Assembly: GCA_003648875.1 (NCBI GenBank)
Contig: QMQC01000012.1
Coordinates: 1-14,244, forward strand
From: Actinomycetota bacterium
GTDB lineage: Bacteria; Actinomycetota; Acidimicrobiia; Spongiisociales; UBA5794
DNA length: 14,244 bases
Reading direction: 5' to 3'
A program made the translations under genes and the position numbers. This document shows positions 7,626 to 14,244 of the stretch, piece after piece. Numbering within the stretch: position 1 is the stretch's first letter; each line of letters opens with the position of its first letter. A model generated the notes under the pieces. That model was given only the letters and a program-made list of their open reading frames with translations. It did no database searches and was not told where the DNA came from.

Positions 7626-8426
7626 ATGGAATTCATTGCTGCAAACGACCTCGACGAAGCGCTCGCAGCAAAGGCTCAGCACGCCGATGCGCAGCTTCTC
7701 GCCGGAGGGACCGACCTCATGGTTGAGATCAATCTGGCACACCACCGACCGACCCGAGTCATCTCCCTGAGACGTGTCGAAGACTTGAAGGACCTTTCAC
7801 CCGGCCGCATCGGCGCGGGGGTCACATGGGCTCGGCTCGAACGCAACGGCCATCAAGGTCTTGCCCAGGCGGCAAGGACCGTAGGCTCGCCGCAGATCCG
7901 CGCCGCGGGGACAATCGGAGGGAACGTCGGCATGGCGAGTCCAGCGGGCGACGGGTTGCCGTGGATCGCCGCGGCAGAGGCCTCGATCGAGGTCCGGTCG
8001 ATGGAGCGCGGAGCGCGCACGATCCCGTGGAACGAGTTCTTCATCGGTGTGAAACGCACCTCTCTCGAGACAGACGAGATCATCACAGCTGTCGTCGTTC
8101 CCGAAGATGTGCCAACGGCCCAGGAATTCGCAAAGGTTGGGGCTCGGAACGCAATGGTGATCTCGACCGTGAGTTGCATCGTCATGCAGGGCGATGACGG
8201 TGTCCGCGTCGCTCTCGGGTCGGTCGCCACGACCCCGATGCGGGCAACCCGGGCCGAGGAGATGATCAACGCCGAATCGACGATCTCTGACTCAGTCCTC
8301 AGTGAGTTCGCACGCATCGTCTCGCGTGAGGTGCGGCCGATCACCGACCACCGATCGACTGAGGCATACCGGAGACACGCTTCCGGTGTGCTGGCAAGGC
8401 GGCTTGTGGAACGGAGTCTTCGATGA
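7626..8426 (+). CDS. pucC: Xanthine dehydrogenase FAD-binding subunit (PucC-like)
   Basis: 266 residues. FAD-binding motifs are LLAGGTD at 24-30 and IRAAGTIGGNVG at 91-102, followed by a flavin C-terminal domain ending near residue 262. Size and the order of partner genes fit the PucC class of separately encoded flavin subunits, which pass electrons from the 2Fe-2S subunit to NAD+ or another acceptor. The stop overlaps the start of the Fe-S gene as ATGA (8423-8426), so the subunits are translationally coupled. No clear Shine-Dalgarno sequence precedes the ATG; a TACGGT box 6 nt upstream may allow leaderless expression, or the gene may be read through from the deaminase 48 nt upstream. Confidence 0.88.
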   Translation: MEFIAANDLDEALAAKAQHADAQLLAGGTDLMVEINLAHHRPTRVISLRRVEDLKDLSPGRIGAGVTWARLERNGHQGLAQAARTVGSPQIRAAGTIGGNVGMASPAGDGLPWIAAAEASIEVRSMERGARTIPWNEFFIGVKRTSLETDEIITAVVVPEDVPTAQEFAKVGARNAMVISTVSCIVMQGDDGVRVALGSVATTPMRATRAEEMINAESTISDSVLSEFARIVSREVRPITDHRSTEAYRRHASGVLARRLVERSLR

Positions 8427-8884
8427 ATGTCACCATCACGATCAACGGTGAGGAACGGGCCTTCAGCGTGGAAGGCCATGAAAGCCTGCTCAGCGCCCTC
8501 CGCACCGAACTCGGTCTCGCAGGGACAAAGGACGCGTGTGAACAGGGCGAGTGCGGATCGTGCACCGTCATCTTCGACGGCGAATCGGTGTGCTCCTGTC
8601 TCGTCATGGCTGCGGACGCCGACGGCTCGACCGTGACGACCGTCGAAGGACTGGCCCCCGACGGAGTCCTCCACCGCGTCCAGGAGGCGATGCTGGCCGA
8701 AGGTGCCGTGCAATGCGGCTTCTGCACTCCCGGCTTTGTTGTCGCTGGCTCCCATCTGCTCGAGACCAATCCCCACCCGACCGAGCCTGAGATCAGGGAG
8801 GCACTGTCGGGAAACATCTGTCGATGCACCGGGTATGGAGCGATCCTGCGGGCGTTCGAGATCGTGACCCGGGAGGGATCATGA
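8423..8884 (+). CDS. pucE: Xanthine dehydrogenase 2Fe-2S subunit (PucE-like)
   Basis: 153 residues, a usual length for the small iron-sulphur subunit of Mo hydroxylases. The plant-type ferredoxin domain holds C39, C44, C47 and C59 (CEQGECGSC followed by a CSC), and the helical domain holds C98, C101, C133 and C135 (QCGFCTPG and NICRCTGY), so both clusters should be intact. It carries electrons from the Mo site to FAD. It overlaps both neighbours by 4 nt (ATGA). It is the only intact 2Fe-2S subunit in the window, in contrast with the cysteine-free equivalent domain of the XdhD-like protein. Confidence 0.95.
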   Translation: MNVTITINGEERAFSVEGHESLLSALRTELGLAGTKDACEQGECGSCTVIFDGESVCSCLVMAADADGSTVTTVEGLAPDGVLHRVQEAMLAEGAVQCGFCTPGFVVAGSHLLETNPHPTEPEIREALSGNICRCTGYGAILRAFEIVTREGS

Positions 8885-11127
8885 CCACACGCATCACATC
8901 TGGGGTCAAGGGTGGTATCGGCACGAGCGTGCTTCGTCCCGATGGCGAGCCCAAGGTCATCGGGAACTTTGCGTACGCATCGGACCTTTCCTCTGAGAAC
9001 ATGCTGTGGGGCGCCACACTGCGCAGCCCACACGCCCACGCGCGACTGACGAAACTCGACACCGCTCCTGCGCTGGCGATGGCGGGGGTTCGCGCGGTCG
9101 TGACACAGGATGATGTTCCAGGAGAGCCGCTGTTCGGACAGGAGGAGCAGGATCAGCCCGTGCTCTGCGACGGGACCGCCCGCTACTGGGGCGAGCCTGT
9201 CGCCGTCGTGGCAGCCGAAGACGAAGAGACCGCGCGACGCGCAGCTGCTGCGATCCTGGTCGAGTGGGAACCGGTGGCTCCTGTCGACGATCCGGACAGG
9301 GCGGCAGATGAAGGCTCAACTTTTCGGGAGATGAAGATCAGGCGAGGTGATGAGGCGGCCATGGGATCGGTTGTCGTCGAGGGGTTCTACGAGACGGCGA
9401 CCCAGGATCAGGCTCCACTCGGGCCGGAAGCCGGCTTTGCGATCCCCGATGGCGAGGGCGGCCTCGACCTGTACCTCACGAGCCAGTGGATCCATGTCGA
9501 CCACAGGCAGATCATTGCATGTCTCGACATGGAACCGGATCAGATTCGTTGCCATCCCGCCGGTATAGGTGGAGCATTCGGATCCCGAGAGGACATCTCG
9601 CTCCACATCCACGTCGCCATGCTCAGTCTGGCAACGGGCCGTCCGGTCAAGATGGTGTACGACCGATCGGAGTCGTTCGTCGGTCACGTCAAGCGTCACC
9701 CGTCACGCATGTGGTATCGCCACGAAGCCGACGATGAGGGAAATCTGGTCAAGGTCACGGCGCGCCTCGTCTTCGACGGCGGTGCGTATGCCCACACCAG
9801 CCGAGCGGTGCTCGCCAACGCCGCGTTCTTCACCGTCGGTGCCTATCGGTGTGACAACGTTGTGGTCGATGCCATTGCAGCCAAGACGAACAACCCACCG
9901 TGCGGCGCAATGCGCGGCTTCGGCGCAGTGCAAACATGTTTCGGATCAGAGATGCAGATGGATCGCCTCGCCGAGGCGCTCGACATGGATCCGCTCGACA
10001 TTCGGCGACGCAACGCTCTCGCTCCCGGCGATCCCTTGGCCACATCCGGACAGATCATCGAAGGCTCGCTCCCGACCCTTGCGGTGATCGACGCGGTCGA
10101 GGCGATCCCACTTCCTGATCCACTCGACGATGACGATCCACGACTGCTCCCCGGCGGAACGGGGTTGACCTCACCGGCGTCGTCGGTCGTGCGCGGCGTC
10201 GGGTACGCCGTCGGTGTGAAGAACCTCGCCTTCTCAGAGGGATTCGACGACTTCGCCGAGGCGAGGGTTGTCATGACCACGGCCGGGGTCGAGGTACACA
10301 CGGCCGCCATGGAGGTGGGGCAGGGACTCGTCACGGTCTGCCAACAGATCGCCCGAACCATCCTTGGTACCGATCAGGTCGCCGTCGTATGGGATGACAC
10401 CTCCCAGATCGGATCCGCTGGATCGACCTCGGCTTCGCGCCAGACGCAGATGACAGGCGGTGCGGTCCACGCCGCGTCTGTGGGCCTGCGCGACCGAATC
10501 ATCACCGAACACGAGGGAGACGAGCTACGCGAAGACGGCGTATATCGAAACGGGGACAGGGTGGCAACGATCGCCGAGATCTGTGCGAATGGACCGGTCG
10601 AGTACCACGAGCGGTTCCGCCATCCCGAGACCTTCGAACCGGACGAGAACGGCCAGGGGGACGTGCACGCCGGCTTGGTTGTCGCTGCGCACAGGGCTGT
10701 GGTCGACGTCGACCCTGAGCTCGGCCTCGTGCGTGTCATTCGGGTCGACACGGCCCAGGACGTCGGCAAAGCCCTCAACCCACAAGCGATCACAGGTCAG
10801 CTCGAGGGCGGCATCATGCAAGGCGTAGGTCTTGCGGTCATGGAACAGCTCGTCGTTGACAGGGGTGTCATCAAGAATCCCACGTTCACCGACTACCTGA
10901 TCCCGACGTTCGTTGATGCCCCCGACGTCGAGACCAGGATCATCGAAGAGGGCGACCACTGGGGACCGTTCGGAGCGAAGGGGATCGGGGAGTCTCCAAC
11001 CATCAGCTCGACTCCGGCAATCGTCGCCGCCATCTCCAATGCGATCGGCAAGGACCTGACGCGGGTACCTGTGCTCCCCGAGGACATCATCGGGAATGCA
11101 GCGCTGGAAGTGGCGCCACTTTCCTGA
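8881..11127 (+). CDS. pucD: Xanthine dehydrogenase molybdenum-binding subunit (PucD-like)
   Basis: 748 residues from ATG 8881. That start overlaps the Fe-S gene stop (ATGA) and gives an N-terminus that aligns with the family; the reading frame opens further upstream at 8824 but that part overlaps the Fe-S gene. The aldehyde oxidase/xanthine dehydrogenase hammerhead domain occupies about residues 20-150. The Mo-pterin region has GGAFG at 230-234 followed by E237 (position of the purine-binding Glu of bovine xanthine oxidase), GAMRGFGAVQ with R345, SAGSTSASRQTQMTGG, and the catalytic E704 in FGAKGIGES. Keeping both purine-site residues supports hypoxanthine/xanthine as substrate. The serine/alanine-rich STSASR segment is reminiscent of PucD. 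It ends the three-subunit operon; the transketolase gene follows after 174 bp. Confidence 0.9.
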   Translation: MTTRITSGVKGGIGTSVLRPDGEPKVIGNFAYASDLSSENMLWGATLRSPHAHARLTKLDTAPALAMAGVRAVVTQDDVPGEPLFGQEEQDQPVLCDGTARYWGEPVAVVAAEDEETARRAAAAILVEWEPVAPVDDPDRAADEGSTFREMKIRRGDEAAMGSVVVEGFYETATQDQAPLGPEAGFAIPDGEGGLDLYLTSQWIHVDHRQIIACLDMEPDQIRCHPAGIGGAFGSREDISLHIHVAMLSLATGRPVKMVYDRSESFVGHVKRHPSRMWYRHEADDEGNLVKVTARLVFDGGAYAHTSRAVLANAAFFTVGAYRCDNVVVDAIAAKTNNPPCGAMRGFGAVQTCFGSEMQMDRLAEALDMDPLDIRRRNALAPGDPLATSGQIIEGSLPTLAVIDAVEAIPLPDPLDDDDPRLLPGGTGLTSPASSVVRGVGYAVGVKNLAFSEGFDDFAEARVVMTTAGVEVHTAAMEVGQGLVTVCQQIARTILGTDQVAVVWDDTSQIGSAGSTSASRQTQMTGGAVHAASVGLRDRIITEHEGDELREDGVYRNGDRVATIAEICANGPVEYHERFRHPETFEPDENGQGDVHAGLVVAAHRAVVDVDPELGLVRVIRVDTAQDVGKALNPQAITGQLEGGIMQGVGLAVMEQLVVDRGVIKNPTFTDYLIPTFVDAPDVETRIIEEGDHWGPFGAKGIGESPTISSTPAIVAAISNAIGKDLTRVPVLPEDIIGNAALEVAPLS

Positions 11128-11300
11128 GGAGTCGAAGGGACCGCGAGAACGCTCCATACAACTCCTCGAGTACGGGTGAACAGCCATCTCCTGATTTCGC
11201 CGATCAAGGGCCAGTTAGGCTGTCGCGAGAGGCCGGGGCAATCTGCAGAATGCCGCGTCTGCGCCTCCATTTGGCAAGACAACTGAGGAGTTGAAGCGAC
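11124..11300 (+). repeat. 18-bp imperfect direct repeat flanking the leader
   Basis: CTGAGGAGTCGAAGGGAC at 11124-11141 and CTGAGGAGTTGAAGCGAC at 11283-11300 match at 16 of 18 positions. The first copy spans the pucD-like stop codon; the second contains the Shine-Dalgarno region of the transketolase gene and ends 1 nt before its ATG. The copies are 159 bp apart start to start. They could mark an insertion or duplication event that separated two formerly adjacent genes, or be functional alternative pairing partners. Confidence 0.6.
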
Positions 11301-11301
11301 T
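11124..11301 (+). promoter_or_regulatory. Structured leader candidate before the transketolase gene
   Basis: The 174-nt gap contains several compatible stems. CAACTCCTC (11159-11167) is perfectly complementary to GAGGAGTTG (11285-11293), which covers the likely Shine-Dalgarno site. Enclosed are ACAGCC/GGCTGT (11180-11185 with 11218-11223), containing a bulged stem 11190-11195 with 11203-11209, and GAGGC/GCCTC (11229-11233 with 11263-11267), containing GGCA/TGCC (11237-11240 with 11251-11254). The segment ACTCCTC (11161-11167) can instead pair with GAGGAGT at 11126-11132. That is a switch-like layout, consistent with a riboswitch or a protein- or translation-controlled leader. It matches no RNA family I recognise. 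All pairing was found by eye. Confidence 0.35.
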
Positions 11302-13611
11302 ATGCGTCGAGAGTTTGGACCGCGAAGAGCGACGTGGGTAGAGGTATTGGAACCAGCTGATGGGATGCCGGATGACCTGGTGGCCATGGAGCGGTTCAAC
11401 ACGATCTATCGGGCGTTGTGTGCGGTGCTGTTCAACTTCGCCCAGTCAGGCCATCCGGGCGGGTCGGTGTCCTCAGGCCATATCGTGACAGGCTTGTTGC
11501 TCGACGGCATGGACTACGACATCGGTGATCCAAACCGGAGAGACCAGGATCTGCTCTCGTACTCTGCGGGACACAAGGCCCTTGGTCTGTACGCGATGTG
11601 GGCGTTGCGTGATGAGGTCACCAGGATCGCGCGACCCGAGCTGCTGCCAGATGACGAGAACCTGCGCTTGCGGTTCGAGGATCTCCTTGGATTCCGCCGC
11701 AATGCAACGCGGACAACGCCCCTCTTCAAGCATTTCAACGCGAAACCTCTCGATGGGCATCCGACTCCTGCTACTCCCTTCGTCAAGCTGTCGACCGGTG
11801 CATCGGGTATCGGCGTGGGATCGTCCCTCGGACTCGCAGTTGCCGCCGCAGATGCCGACGGCGACGACGCTCCCTGGGTGCATCTGATCGAAGGTGAGGG
11901 TGGCATGACACCTGGCCGCGTTGCTGAGGCTGCAGCTTTTGCGGGCACATCCGGTCTCTCGAACACCGTGATACACGTCGACTGGAATCAGTCCTCAATC
12001 GACTCCGACGCGGTGACCCGCGAGGGCGACAAGCCCGGCGACTACGTGCAGTGGGATCCTTGCGAGTTCTTCTATCTCCACGACTGGAACGTTATGTACG
12101 TGCCCGACGGCTTCGACTTCGGGCTGGTTCTGACCGCACAGCGGATGGCGGCCGATATGGACAACGGGCAGCCGACCGCGATCGTCTATCGCACGACGAA
12201 GGGGTGGCAGTACGGCATCGAGGGAAAGGAGTCGCACGGTGCCGGTCACAAGATGTGCAGCGAGGAGTACTTCGAAACCCAACGGCCGGTATTCGGTGAC
12301 GAAACCGAGTCGCTGCCAAGTGCTGACGGATCGGATCCCGTAGCAGTCGAGGCTGCCCAGTGGGCGACGTTGGAGCGATATCGCGAACTGCTCGAGTCCG
12401 ATGACATGACCGCGTTGATCGCCGAACGCTTGGCCAACGCAAAGACGCGTCTGGACACGAATGAGCGTAGGCCACGCGACGGTGCTCCTGACCTGGAGCG
12501 GGCTTTCGTCGCTGCGGATCCGGGTTCGGTTCCCGATGAGATTGCCCTCAAGCCGGGCGACAGCCTCGCTTTGCGCCAGGCACTTGGCAAGACCCTTGGA
12601 TATCTGAACCGCGAGTCCAACGGTGCGATCCTCGTCGGAGCCGCTGATCTCCTCGGATCAACATCGATCTCCGATGTGGGCGTCGGGTTCCCCGACGGTT
12701 TCTACCACCGGACATCGAACCCCGGCGCACGTGCGCTGTCCGTCGGCGGGATATGCGAGGACGGGCTGTCGTCCGTGCTCACGGGTGTGTCTGCCTTCGG
12801 AGTCCATATGGGCGCTGTGGCATCCTACGGTGCATTCCTTGCCCCGCTGGGGCACATCTCATCCCGATTGCACGCTATCGGCGACCAGATGCGCCAGGAG
12901 ACCGAGCCAGGCCCCTATCGACCGTTCATATTGGTGTGTGCCCATGCCGGGATGAAGACCGGTGAGGACGGCCCGACCCATGCCGACCCACAAGCGTTGC
13001 AGGTATTGCAGGAGAACTTCGTTCCGGGTTCGGCAGTCACCCTGACGCCATGGGAGCCGGCGGAGATGTGGCCACTGGTGTCGGCGGCGCTTCAGGCCCG
13101 CCCATCGCTCATCGCTCCTTTCGTTACCCGTCCCGGTGAGACCGTGCCTGATCGCGACGCACTCGGACTGGCGCCCGCGTCCATGGCCACCCAGGGCGTG
13201 TACAAGCTACGGTCGGCCACCGGCACGCCCGATGGCGTCGTTGTGTTGCAGGGTTCTGAGGTCACTTATGCGTTCGTCAACGAGACCCTGCCGCTGCTGG
13301 AAGAGGCAGGCATCGATATCGATGCGTACCTCGTCACGTCAGTCGAACTGTTCGATCGGTTGTCACAGGACGACAAGGAGGCAATCTTCCCAAGTGCAGC
13401 AACACAGAGTGCAATGGGTATCACCGGCTTCACCCTGCCAACCACCTATCGGTGGGTTCGGAGTGATCTTGGACGAGCCAACACCATGTCTCCGTTCGAG
13501 AAGGGCCACTTCTTGAGCTCAGGCGTCGGAGACATGGTCGTCCACGAAGCCGGACTCGACGGTGAGGGACAAGCACAGCGAATCAAGAGCTACCTCGACG
13601 CACTCACGTAG
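11302..13611 (+). CDS. Transketolase-family ThDP-dependent enzyme, unusual active site
   Basis: 769 residues, longer than standard transketolases (~660). Three-domain single-chain layout: ThDP-binding N-terminal domain, pyrimidine-binding domain (~415-610) and C-terminal domain. Many E. coli TktA positions are kept: H51 (SGHPGG), H91 (AGHKALG), H153 (GHPT), N229 (DWNQSSID), H312 (SHGAGHK), the ThDP-activating Glu E486, and D556/H560 in GEDGPTH. Two differ: the Mg-binding GDG motif reads GEG (E199 for Asp), and the usual Arg before the catalytic Glu is C485. An insertion-like stretch at ~320-410 also departs from the family. The start at 11302 follows GAGGAG by 11 nt. Substrate is unknown: a C2-unit ketol transferase or pyruvate-dehydrogenase-like activity is possible. 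It lies downstream of the xdh genes on the same strand. Confidence 0.75.
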   Translation: MRREFGPRRATWVEVLEPADGMPDDLVAMERFNTIYRALCAVLFNFAQSGHPGGSVSSGHIVTGLLLDGMDYDIGDPNRRDQDLLSYSAGHKALGLYAMWALRDEVTRIARPELLPDDENLRLRFEDLLGFRRNATRTTPLFKHFNAKPLDGHPTPATPFVKLSTGASGIGVGSSLGLAVAAADADGDDAPWVHLIEGEGGMTPGRVAEAAAFAGTSGLSNTVIHVDWNQSSIDSDAVTREGDKPGDYVQWDPCEFFYLHDWNVMYVPDGFDFGLVLTAQRMAADMDNGQPTAIVYRTTKGWQYGIEGKESHGAGHKMCSEEYFETQRPVFGDETESLPSADGSDPVAVEAAQWATLERYRELLESDDMTALIAERLANAKTRLDTNERRPRDGAPDLERAFVAADPGSVPDEIALKPGDSLALRQALGKTLGYLNRESNGAILVGAADLLGSTSISDVGVGFPDGFYHRTSNPGARALSVGGICEDGLSSVLTGVSAFGVHMGAVASYGAFLAPLGHISSRLHAIGDQMRQETEPGPYRPFILVCAHAGMKTGEDGPTHADPQALQVLQENFVPGSAVTLTPWEPAEMWPLVSAALQARPSLIAPFVTRPGETVPDRDALGLAPASMATQGVYKLRSATGTPDGVVVLQGSEVTYAFVNETLPLLEEAGIDIDAYLVTSVELFDRLSQDDKEAIFPSAATQSAMGITGFTLPTTYRWVRSDLGRANTMSPFEKGHFLSSGVGDMVVHEAGLDGEGQAQRIKSYLDALT

Positions 13612-13661
13612 ACCCTTTATCCGGCACTTCGGATATGAGCGGGGTCGGCCAAGAACCGGGA

Positions 13662-13706
13662 GGTGGAAGGCTGGTAGTACGACGTACTACGTTCCGAGGC
13701 TCCACC
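13662..13706. terminator. Imperfect hairpin between convergent genes
   Basis: The inner stem is a perfect 7-bp inverted repeat, GTAGTAC (13674-13680) and GTACTAC (13684-13690), with a GAC loop. An outer stem pairs GGTGGA (13662-13667) with TCCACC (13701-13706), separated from the inner one by internal loops. Its location in the gap between two converging genes suggests a role at transcript ends for both. With a 3-nt loop and no T-run it could equally be a protein-binding dyad. Confidence 0.4.
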
Positions 13707-13730
13707 CGACACCCCACACAAATCCGAAGA

Positions 13731-13770
13731 GCCCTTCATCCTCCCCCTTCAGGGGGGACGAAGCGGGGAG
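13731..13770 (-). repeat. Second copy of the GC-rich hairpin repeat
   Basis: Positions 13737-13770 read on the minus strand share the core CGTCCCCCCTRAAGGG and the CTCCnCGCT-like lead-in with positions 156-190 on the plus strand. It forms CCCCC/GGGGG around TTCA (13743-13747 with 13752-13756) plus an outer CTTC/GAAG stem (13734-13737 with 13760-13763). It begins 4 nt beyond the aminotransferase stop. Two copies in 14 kb, both just past the 3' end of a minus-strand gene, imply a dispersed palindromic repeat. Confidence 0.6.
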
Positions 13771-13774
13771 CTGG

Positions 13775-14244
13775 TTACTGCTCGGCCCAGTCCTTGAGAA
13801 GGGCAAGGCCTTCTTCTATGTCAGGTACGTTGATGCCTGAGTACGCAAGGCGGATGTACTTGTTCTGTTCGCCTTCGAGTTCGCGACCGAAGTGGAGTCG
13901 GTTCGTGAACGAGACGCCGGTGGCGTGGAGCGCTGCGCGGCGGAATTCCTCGTAATCAGAGATGCCCTTACGTTCCATCAGTTCCGTGACATTCGGGAAC
14001 AGGTAGAACGTGGCGTTCGGTCGGAACGTGTGGATGCCTTCGATGGCGTTCAGGCCAGCAGCGGTCGTGTCCCTCCGCTCTTCGAGCGTGTCGAGGATCG
14101 CCTGGGGCTCTGACTGATCACCCTCAAGGCCTGCGAGCGCTCCGTACTGGATGAAGTGGTTCGAGCAGGACTCGTCGTTGACGTTGATCTTGGCGATCAC
14201 ATCGACGACCTCCTTGGGCCCGATACTCGCGCCAAGACGCCATC
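13775..14244 (-). CDS. PLP-dependent class I aminotransferase, 3' part only
   Basis: The window edge cuts this gene; the frame stays open to 14244, and about 155 C-terminal residues are visible. Their beginning, WRLGASIGPKEVVD, is the stretch that follows the PLP-binding lysine motif in fold type I aspartate/aromatic-type aminotransferases, so the catalytic Lys lies just outside the window. Next come NVNDESCSNHFIQYGAL, a short linker, and the small-domain segments RPNATFYLFPNV and an YIRLAYSG motif containing the carboxylate-binding Arg. The C-terminus appears complete. An internal GTG at 14200 could be mistaken for a start. It converges on the transketolase gene, so it belongs to a different transcription unit; a metabolic link to purine catabolism is not shown. 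Confidence 0.88.
   Translation of the reverse strand, partial: WRLGASIGPKEVVDVIAKINVNDESCSNHFIQYGALAGLEGDQSEPQAILDTLEERRDTTAAGLNAIEGIHTFRPNATFYLFPNVTELMERKGISDYEEFRRAALHATGVSFTNRLHFGRELEGEQNKYIRLAYSGINVPDIEEGLALLKDWAEQ

Larger units (their letters stand above)
13612..13774. other. Convergent intergenic region
   Basis: 163 bp between the transketolase stop and the aminotransferase stop. It contains no gene I can support. It holds a small dyad ATCCG/CGGAT (13619-13623 with 13630-13634), a larger imperfect hairpin (13662-13706) and a GC-rich hairpin near the aminotransferase stop (13731-13767). Such structures are expected for bidirectional transcript ends, but no U-tract is present on either strand. 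Confidence 0.6.

Noticed and set aside
7853..8776. 307-aa open frame on the minus strand
   Set aside because: It is antisense to the FAD and 2Fe-2S subunit genes, whose cofactor motifs are complete; composition is shadow-like.
11128..11301. TPP riboswitch before the ThDP-dependent transketolase
   Set aside because: The region folds, but I do not find the conserved TPP aptamer blocks (CUGAGA-type core and its partner), so I leave the leader unassigned.

Overview
The window reads as chromosomal DNA of a high-GC bacterium. Codon use, GTG starts, overlapping start/stop codons and possible leaderless starts suggest Actinomycetota, perhaps an acidimicrobial lineage, but no taxonomic marker is present and this is a weak inference. 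It is densely coding and centres on purine-type molybdenum hydroxylases.

Layout. Positions 1-196 hold no gene: there is a two-copy ~50-bp tandem repeat, a 10-bp inverted repeat around it and a GC-rich hairpin. From 6126 down to 197 on the minus strand runs a five-gene operon in which every junction overlaps by 4 nt: an FAD subunit (YgfM-like), a 966-aa XdhD-like molybdopterin protein, XdhC, YqeB and YqeC. YqeB and YqeC are marker proteins of selenium-dependent molybdenum hydroxylases, so this operon probably makes a hydroxylase carrying a labile selenium cofactor. Its fused N-terminal 2Fe-2S domain has lost all eight cysteine ligands.

Divergently on the plus strand lie an 8-oxoguanine deaminase-type amidohydrolase (6213-7577) and a complete three-subunit xanthine dehydrogenase of the PucC/PucE/PucD type (7626-11127), whose 2Fe-2S subunit keeps all eight cysteines. 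After 174 bp that look like a structured leader comes a full-length transketolase-family protein (11302-13611) with unusual active-site substitutions. A PLP-dependent class I aminotransferase, cut by the right edge, converges from the minus strand. The convergent gap holds a large imperfect hairpin and a second copy of the left-end GC-rich hairpin in inverted orientation.

Together the genes suggest catabolism or salvage of purines, including oxidised ones. The deaminase would turn 8-oxoguanine into urate, the PucCDE enzyme would oxidise hypoxanthine/xanthine to urate, and the selenium-type enzyme would hydroxylate a related, unidentified purine or N-heterocycle. SelD, a MocA/MobA-like nucleotidyltransferase, the YgfK electron-transfer partner, uricase and purine transporters are not in the window. 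The most novel-looking items are the cysteine-free Fe-S domain with no partner in its operon, and the leader before the transketolase, where one segment can pair with either of two mutually exclusive partners, one of them the Shine-Dalgarno site.
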